Positions 5,129-8,578 of a stretch of 8,578 bases of DNA are shown in pieces. Position 1 is the first letter of the stretch, and each line of letters starts with the position of its first letter. The notes under the pieces were generated by a model. The model saw only the letters and a list, made by a program, of their open reading frames with translations. It was not told the DNA's origin and did not search any database. The stretch is from the NCBI GenBank assembly GCA_946622835.1, contig CAMOQI010000020.1, positions 1-8,578 of the forward strand, written 5' to 3'. Source of the DNA: an uncultured Candidatus Melainabacteria bacterium. Lineage in GTDB: Bacteria > Cyanobacteriota > Vampirovibrionia > Gastranaerophilales > Gastranaerophilaceae. The translations under genes were made by a program, and so were the position numbers.

Positions 5129-6649
5129 CTAATCATCGTTATAGATTTCTCTGAATTGAAGCCCAATAATTGCACAATTATCTGTGATTTCGCTTCCTTC
5201 AACGCAGAGTTGAACTGAAAAATTGCTTCCGCAGATTTCTGCCTTTTCAACAATATTTGTTGTTGCAGGCCATATCGGCGACTCGCTTTCTCCGTCATTC
5301 CAGCAGTATTGGGGAGTGTTGGGGGAATTTTCGTCTGCCCACATGAAATGTGTGTAATGTTTTGAATATATAAGTTCTACATCTTCTTTTAGCTCCCCAT
5401 CATAATCTTTGTATATGGAAAAATTAAAATTGTTGTCTTGAATGTCATCAAGTACAAAGTAAAACTCGTCTATTAATTTTCTGTGTAAAACGTTGCCTAA
5501 TGATAAGAACGGCGACTTCCACATAAACTCTATAGGCTGCCCGTTAAATGTATTGCCGTAATCTTCTATATATATTTTGCCTTCATTGTCGGCACTTAAT
5601 ATATTTGAGTTAAAAAGACAAGATGTCGTGATATTTTGGGGCACAATTCTTTTATACCAACATCGGTTCAGGTAATCATTAATCCAAATTGTATGAAAAT
5701 ATGTTTCATCAAAATATGGAAAAAAGTACCAAACTTGGTGTTTTTGCGGGTAATGAACCGTAAAAGATTTGTTAAGTCTTGATTTGTCGAATTTATCAAA
5801 TTCTTTCGCAATGTTTCCGGAAATCTCCGACCCAAGGCGAATTTGATTTAATTCGCCTACTTGTTCAAGGGCATATATTCCGGTACTTAAGAAAAATTGT
5901 TTGTTATCAACGTTTACGGTTGCATTTGCTGAAAAAGAACCCCTGTCTGCAAAAAGCGTTATTGCAAAATCTTCAGGGTTTGAACCGGACAATAAGTAAA
6001 CTCTGTCGTGTTTATAAATTGCCATATAATCTTTGTAGGATTGCATTGAGACAATATCTGCAGTATCCGTGTGGAAATCATTTATATATCCGGCATCATT
6101 TTCTGTGGTAAAGTCGCTGTAGCTTCCAATAGCAGAATAATATATAGTGGAGCCTTTACAGCACCATACCCTGCCTTTGTGTATTGTTATAAAATCAGGA
6201 TAAAGTATATTACCGTCAAGATCTCGAACGTTCAACTCTTGAACGGTATATGTGCTGTTATTTTTTAGGTAGCATAATGAATCTGCTTCACTTGAAATGA
6301 TAACACCGTTCAAAAACGGTACAAGAAGTATATTTGAACCGTTGAGAGTTTTGTTAATAAGGTCTAAGGCTTTTGTTTTGTTTGAATATACATAGATTTT
6401 TCCGGATGTGGTTGTGATAATAAGTTTAAACTCCCCTTCTGCTTCAAACTGGCAGAGTTTGTTTATTTCTTCTGCGACAGGAAGTTCCAAAAGGAGGGTG
6501 TTGCCTTTTTGTCTTATAATCCCTCGGTTGTGATAAAGTTCAATATTTTTTGAATCGCTCCAGTAGATTTTTGCGGGGTTTAAACCAAGTTGTGTTTTGG
6601 TCGTTGATTGGTTTATTCCGCCGGATAAATCGAAAAAATTAATATCCAT
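5129..6649 (-). CDS. Tail hub / packaged-DNA stabilisation protein (P22 gp10-like beta-propeller)
   Basis: The 506-aa product begins FFDLSGGINQSTTKTQLGLNP (5-25), with WSDSKNIELYHNRGIIRQKG (30-49): the 'f.GGin.s.s...l....a....N.....G.i..r.G' opening of podovirus hub proteins. Repeated beta strands and turns follow (KLIITTTSGKIYVYSN, 75-90; FITIHKGRVWCCKGSTIYYS, 153-172; DYMAIYKHDRVYLLSGSNP, 207-225; DRGSFSANATVNVDNKQFFL, 235-254), as in the gp10 propeller. GRVWCC..TIYYS..GSYSDF (159-180) is especially typical. A C-terminal beta domain completes it. P22 gp10 is 472 aa. The protein plugs the portal/adaptor channel and mounts spikes or the needle. AAAGGAG upstream fixes the start, three bases after the endolysin stop. 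The stop is TAG, unlike most neighbours. Confidence 0.8.
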   Translation of the reverse strand: MDINFFDLSGGINQSTTKTQLGLNPAKIYWSDSKNIELYHNRGIIRQKGNTLLLELPVAEEINKLCQFEAEGEFKLIITTTSGKIYVYSNKTKALDLINKTLNGSNILLVPFLNGVIISSEADSLCYLKNNSTYTVQELNVRDLDGNILYPDFITIHKGRVWCCKGSTIYYSAIGSYSDFTTENDAGYINDFHTDTADIVSMQSYKDYMAIYKHDRVYLLSGSNPEDFAITLFADRGSFSANATVNVDNKQFFLSTGIYALEQVGELNQIRLGSEISGNIAKEFDKFDKSRLNKSFTVHYPQKHQVWYFFPYFDETYFHTIWINDYLNRCWYKRIVPQNITTSCLFNSNILSADNEGKIYIEDYGNTFNGQPIEFMWKSPFLSLGNVLHRKLIDEFYFVLDDIQDNNFNFSIYKDYDGELKEDVELIYSKHYTHFMWADENSPNTPQYCWNDGESESPIWPATTNIVEKAEICGSNFSVQLCVEGSEITDNCAIIGLQFREIYNDD

Positions 6650-6652
6650 AAA

Positions 6653-7153
6653 TTAAACTCCTTTTAATTTTTCTGAGTACCAACGAACTTTTGTACGAAT
6701 AAATTGTCCGATATCGTTCTTTCCAAGCCACGGAAACGGTGGCAGGTATATAATATCGATTTTCCCTTTGCTTGTGGTTTTAGGATTTTTTTTACCAAAT
6801 TCATAATGTGTCATTACAGTATCTTCTGTGATGGGGATATTATATTTTTGGCAAATTTCGGCAGTTAATTTCATACAGGCTTCGAATTGTTTTCTTGTAA
6901 TCGGATAATCTCCGCAAGTTGAATTTGAAACAAAACCTGCCATAGCGCATATACATATTCCGACAGAGCCTGTATTTCCGCCTCCTGTATGTGCGGCATA
7001 GTGTTTATCTTTACAGTTGTCATTATCTTCGGGTGAGTAATTCCCCTTAACGGTTTTGCCGTCAAAATCAATAAGATAATGGTAATATCGTTTTTCAAAT
7101 GCCGTAGGGTAATATCTTCCTGCGCTCCAGTGTATAATGACTCTTTTGACCAT
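6653..7153 (-). CDS. N-acetylmuramoyl-L-alanine amidase endolysin (Amidase_2, T7 lysozyme-like)
   Basis: From the ATG at 7153 the product is 166 aa, close to T7 lysozyme (151 aa). It cuts the amide bond between muramic acid and the stem peptide of peptidoglycan at the end of infection. The first zinc ligand is H8 in VIIHWSAG, H55 sits in HTGGGNTGSVGI, the second ligand is H116 in MTHYEF, and SKGKID (128-133) supplies D133 as third ligand and K131 at the place of the T7 lysozyme catalytic Lys. There is no signal peptide, so release would need a holin or similar. GAGG lies 5 bases before this start; an earlier in-frame start at 7204 overlaps the upstream gene and would add residues before the natural domain start. 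Placement ahead of the virion genes is unusual for a lysis gene. Confidence 0.88.
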   Translation of the reverse strand: MVKRVIIHWSAGRYYPTAFEKRYYHYLIDFDGKTVKGNYSPEDNDNCKDKHYAAHTGGGNTGSVGICICAMAGFVSNSTCGDYPITRKQFEACMKLTAEICQKYNIPITEDTVMTHYEFGKKNPKTTSKGKIDIIYLPPFPWLGKNDIGQFIRTKVRWYSEKLKGV

Positions 7154-7160
7154 ATAGCCC

Positions 7161-7391
7161 TCATAAAAGTTTTGCTTGCGGATGTGCTTGCATATAGATT
7201 GCAACAGCGTTAGTTCTGTTTCTTGCGTTAAATTTTGATATAATCGTATTTATATGGGTTTGTACGGTTCTGGTGGACATTTGCAAGTGTTGTGAAATCT
7301 CTTTGTCTGAAAAACCGCGCGCCAATAAAATTAGGATCTTTAATTTTGTAGGAGATAGTTTCATTACATGCCTCTGAATTCCAACTCTCAT
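7161..7391 (-). CDS. Stand-alone LuxR/GerE-type HTH DNA-binding protein
   Basis: The 76-aa product is only the C-terminal DNA-binding domain of LuxR/NarL regulators: LSPTKLKILILLARGFSDKE (12-31), ISQHLQMSTRTVQTHINTII (32-51, the two HTH helices), then SKFNARNRTNAVAIYM. No receiver or ligand-binding domain precedes it. It would bind DNA as a dimer and probably controls the operon it heads, possibly also the divergent gene. The ATG at 7391 has AGG 8 bases upstream. An internal ATG at 7364 has a better site (GAGG, 6 bases) and gives a 67-aa domain-only protein, so the shorter form is quite possible. Its TGA stop overlaps the ribosome binding site of the endolysin, 7 bases before that start. Confidence 0.85.
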   Translation of the reverse strand: MRVGIQRHVMKLSPTKLKILILLARGFSDKEISQHLQMSTRTVQTHINTIISKFNARNRTNAVAIYMQAHPQAKLL

Positions 7392-7450
7392 GATATTAAC
7401 CTAAGTTATTTGCAATAAGATTAAAAATATTTCCGTTAAAGAAAGATAGA

Positions 7451-7478
7451 GGAGGATTTTTGCAAAACAAATTCCTCC
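7451..7478 (-). promoter_or_regulatory. Hairpin in the leader of the phage operon, masking a GGAGGA motif
   Basis: GGAGGATTT (7451-7459) and AAATTCCTCC (7469-7478) pair with one bulged base and a 9-base loop. It lies 60-87 bases upstream of the LuxR-type gene, within the predicted leader. On the minus strand the 5' arm reads GGAGGAATTT and is followed by TTG codons that open tiny frames (one of 9 codons), so a leader peptide is conceivable. It could also act as attenuator or operator. Confidence 0.35.
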
Positions 7479-7525
7479 CCTATTTAATCAAATATTTAGA
7501 GTAAATGATTGTTAGGAATAGGGGG

Positions 7526-7553
7526 AGTATAACCCTTTTTGGAGGTGAACAAA
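7526..7553 (-). promoter_or_regulatory. Candidate promoter of the phage operon
   Basis: On the minus strand TATACT (7526-7531, five of six matches to the -10 consensus) follows GGT, and TTTGTT/TTGTTC lies 15-16 bases upstream (7547-7553) as a weak -35. Transcription would start near 7518 and give a leader of roughly 130 bases before the LuxR-type gene. A divergent strong TTGACA further upstream has no matching -10. Confidence 0.4.
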
Positions 7554-7721
7554 AATATAAATTTTAATGAGAAAAGATTTGATATTTTTATTTTCCGATA
7601 TGTAATTTTATTCTATTGTCAAAATTCTCCATCCCGAGCGGGACACAAACTTCTACCTGCAATCAGTTAGGATTTTCGCATCCGTTTTGTGATTACATTT
7701 TAAGTATATATGATTTTTTTA

Positions 7722-7764
7722 ATAAAAAAAGTCCGTATTTTTACTTAAGTAAAAATACGGACTT
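7722..7764 (-). terminator. Perfect 36-bp palindrome with a T-tract on the minus strand
   Basis: AAGTCCGTATTTTTACTT (7729-7746) is followed at once by its exact reverse complement (7747-7764). On the minus strand the hairpin runs straight into T-rich sequence, as in an intrinsic terminator. Yet there is no supported minus-strand gene to its right within the window. It may insulate the phage operon from antisense transcription, terminate a minus-strand RNA not seen here, or be a protein-binding or mobile palindrome. Confidence 0.55.
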
Positions 7765-7876
7765 GACAAATCTTGATGCAGTTGCAAGGGGTGGGTTTTG
7801 GCGAATTTTTGTCTTGTTGCATTTACAAAAATTTACATAGATATTTTTACGGCAGGCATGGCTTTTTTTTAACAAC

Positions 7877-7904
7877 TTGCAAAAATTCTTACAAATAATA
7901 AAAT
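7877..7904 (+). promoter_or_regulatory. Candidate promoter immediately before the sensor gene
   Basis: TTGCAA (7877-7882) and TAAAAT (7899-7904) are spaced 16 bases apart. The -10 ends only 6 bases before the ATG, so this promoter would give a nearly leaderless mRNA, in line with the absence of a ribosome binding site. The region is so AT-rich that chance matches are likely. Confidence 0.25.
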
Positions 7905-7910
7905 AAAAAT

Positions 7911-8578
7911 ATGGGGATTATTTTAACGGTATCTGAAGATATTAATATTATTAACAGGTATAAAAATTTAAGTGTCGGACAAAACATAACTTTTAATTTT
8001 TGTTCGACAGAGAAAGATTTATATGAAAATCTTGAACAAGAGCAGATTTTGCTTGTTATAGCAGATGAAAATTTGCCGGGTTTTGCCTCTGTTGTCAAGA
8101 AGATAAAATCTTCATGGGATAATATTCCCGTTCTGGTTTTAAAAAGTTCTGATACGGTTGAAGACCCTTTGGAACAGTATATAAACGGATATCTTCCAAA
8201 AGATTTTTCGGATGAGTTAATTTTGTCTTTGATAAATATATGTATAAAAAATCGCCGCCAAGTAGAGAATTTATCTGAAAAAAACAGGGTTTTGGCGGAT
8301 AGTTTGTATCGTTTAAATGTTTTATATGATACAAGTTCTCAGTTTGCGGGCTCTTTAGATACGAAAAAACTTATTGAGAGCATGGTTGAGGGTTTGGATA
8401 AGTCTTTGAGTTTTGATTTAACTTGTACGATGTCTTTTGGATTTGAAAGTGAGCCTGTGCTTATTATTAACTCTTTGTACGATTTATCCGAGGAATTGAT
8501 AAGCGCTTTAAAACTGCGTGCTGTTTTGAATTATAAATCACTGTTTGAAAATCAATCACCTCCGTTTGAGATAGATGA
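7911..8578 (+). CDS. Signalling protein with receiver-like and GAF-like domains, partial (probable sensor kinase or similar)
   Basis: The frame is open from the ATG to the right edge (222 codons, C-terminus missing). Residues 1-112 resemble a response-regulator receiver: IILTVSED with E9/D10 as the acidic pair, LLVIADENLPG with D52 as the phosphoacceptor, VLVLKSS with S79/S80 at the Thr/Ser site, and YLPKDF with K97 as the conserved Lys. A charged helix follows (CIKNRRQVENLSEKNRVLADSL, about 111-132), then RLNVLYDTSSQFAGSLDTKKLIES (134-157), the usual start of a GAF domain. An output domain (histidine kinase, cyclase or phosphatase) would lie beyond the edge. No ribosome binding site is seen; the ATG is the first after an in-frame stop at 7899. 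It is probably a host gene next to the phage block. Confidence 0.75.
   Translation, partial: MGIILTVSEDINIINRYKNLSVGQNITFNFCSTEKDLYENLEQEQILLVIADENLPGFASVVKKIKSSWDNIPVLVLKSSDTVEDPLEQYINGYLPKDFSDELILSLINICIKNRRQVENLSEKNRVLADSLYRLNVLYDTSSQFAGSLDTKKLIESMVEGLDKSLSFDLTCTMSFGFESEPVLIINSLYDLSEELISALKLRAVLNYKSLFENQSPPFEID
7973..8009 (+). repeat. Inverted repeat inside the start of the sensor gene
   Basis: TGTCGGACAAAA (7973-7984) pairs with TTTTGTTCGACA (7998-8009) with one G-U wobble and a 13-base loop, about 60 bases into the coding sequence. It could fold in the mRNA near the start. It shares the GGACAA/TTGTTCG flavour of the 3160-3193 stem, which may be chance. Confidence 0.3.

Larger units (their letters stand above)
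1..7560 (-). mobile_element. Podovirus-like phage structural and lysis module (incomplete; runs off the left edge)
   Basis: Eleven co-directional minus-strand genes include a capsid protein, scaffold, head-tail adaptor, gp10-like hub, terminase small subunit and endolysin. Together these are diagnostic of a tailed phage, and the gp4/gp11-like adaptor plus gp10-like hub point to a short-tailed virion. No integrase, large terminase or portal is in view, so whether this is a prophage, a free phage contig or a domesticated particle cannot be settled here. The right limit is placed at the candidate promoter in the intergenic region. No convincing attachment site was found. Confidence 0.85.
7392..7910. 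other. 519-bp non-coding divergent intergenic region
   Basis: No convincing gene lies here. It separates the minus-strand phage operon from the plus-strand sensor gene and holds a candidate promoter (7526-7553), a leader hairpin (7451-7478), a second TTGACA on the minus strand (7617-7622, without a good -10), a perfect 36-bp palindrome (7729-7764) and a candidate plus-strand promoter near 7877-7904. GGAGGTGA at 7541-7548 matches the ribosome binding consensus on the plus strand, but no start codon sits at a workable distance. No tRNA or attachment-site repeat was seen. Confidence 0.7.

Noticed and set aside
5083..5298. Minus-strand 71-codon open frame overlapping the hub gene end
   Set aside because: It is an out-of-frame shadow of the hub C-terminus with no ribosome binding site.
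5779..6268. Two plus-strand open frames inside the hub gene
   Set aside because: They are antisense to a well supported 506-aa structural gene and show no protein family features.
6871..7164. Minus-strand 97-codon open frame beginning MRAIWSKESL
   Set aside because: It overlaps the endolysin in another frame; the amidase frame carries the zinc ligands and is clearly the real gene.
1..7391. Stop-codon reassignment in the phage genes
   Set aside because: TAA, TAG (hub gene) and TGA (LuxR-type gene) each end genes at sensible points next to the following ribosome binding site, so the standard bacterial code fits.
7541..7548. GGAGGTGA, a perfect ribosome-binding consensus on the plus strand
   Set aside because: The next ATG is about 20 bases away and opens only 12 codons, so no translated gene is supported.
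7616..7840. Plus-strand 74-codon open frame in the intergenic region
   Set aside because: It begins with TTG, has no ribosome binding site, reads straight through the perfect palindrome and shows no recognisable protein pattern.
7889..8334. Two minus-strand open frames (69 and 79 codons) opposite the sensor gene
   Set aside because: The plus-strand frame here has clear receiver-like motifs and stays open to the edge, so these are antisense shadows.
1..8578. CRISPR array, tRNA or rRNA gene, or integrase attachment repeats
   Set aside because: No regularly spaced repeats, no tRNA-like cloverleaf with CCA-proximal motifs and no matching direct repeats at plausible phage ends were seen by eye.

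Overview
This AT-rich window is most likely bacterial chromosome, or a phage contig, carrying part of a tailed-phage (podovirus-like) structural module. Ordinary stop codons (TAA, TAG and TGA are all used) and AAAGGAG-type ribosome binding sites fit a bacterium with genetic code 11. The low GC and the receiver-like/GAF-like sensor at the right edge would suit a gut Gastranaerophilales (Melainabacteria) or low-GC Firmicutes-like host, but that assignment is a guess.

From about 7391 down to the left edge, eleven tightly packed genes run on the minus strand. In transcription order they are: a stand-alone LuxR/GerE-type HTH protein; an N-acetylmuramoyl-L-alanine amidase (endolysin); a P22 gp10-like tail hub or DNA-stabilisation protein; an HK97-fold major capsid protein; a small holin-like protein; a capsid scaffolding protein; a P22 gp4/T7 gp11-like head-tail adaptor; the terminase small subunit; an unknown 117-aa protein; a GNAT acetyltransferase; and a protein with a glycine-zipper region followed by a possible toxin-type domain, which runs off the left edge. 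Most gaps are 1-20 bp with good ribosome binding sites. Larger gaps carry stem-loops after the capsid gene and after the scaffold gene, and direct repeats lie before the terminase gene. Large terminase, portal, integrase and tail spike are not in this window. The order (hub, coat, scaffold, adaptor, TerS) is unlike the usual terminase-portal-scaffold-coat-adaptor-hub order.

A 519-bp non-coding stretch (7392-7910) separates this operon from a divergent plus-strand gene. It holds a candidate minus-strand promoter, a leader hairpin and a perfect 36-bp palindrome with a T-tract on the minus strand. The plus-strand gene, cut by the right edge, encodes a receiver-like domain, a coiled-coil linker and the start of a GAF-like domain, and is probably a host signalling protein. 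The arrangement (solo LuxR-type regulator heading a virion and lysis operon, facing a signalling protein) suggests that phage expression could be tied to host signalling, but nothing in the sequence proves that link.
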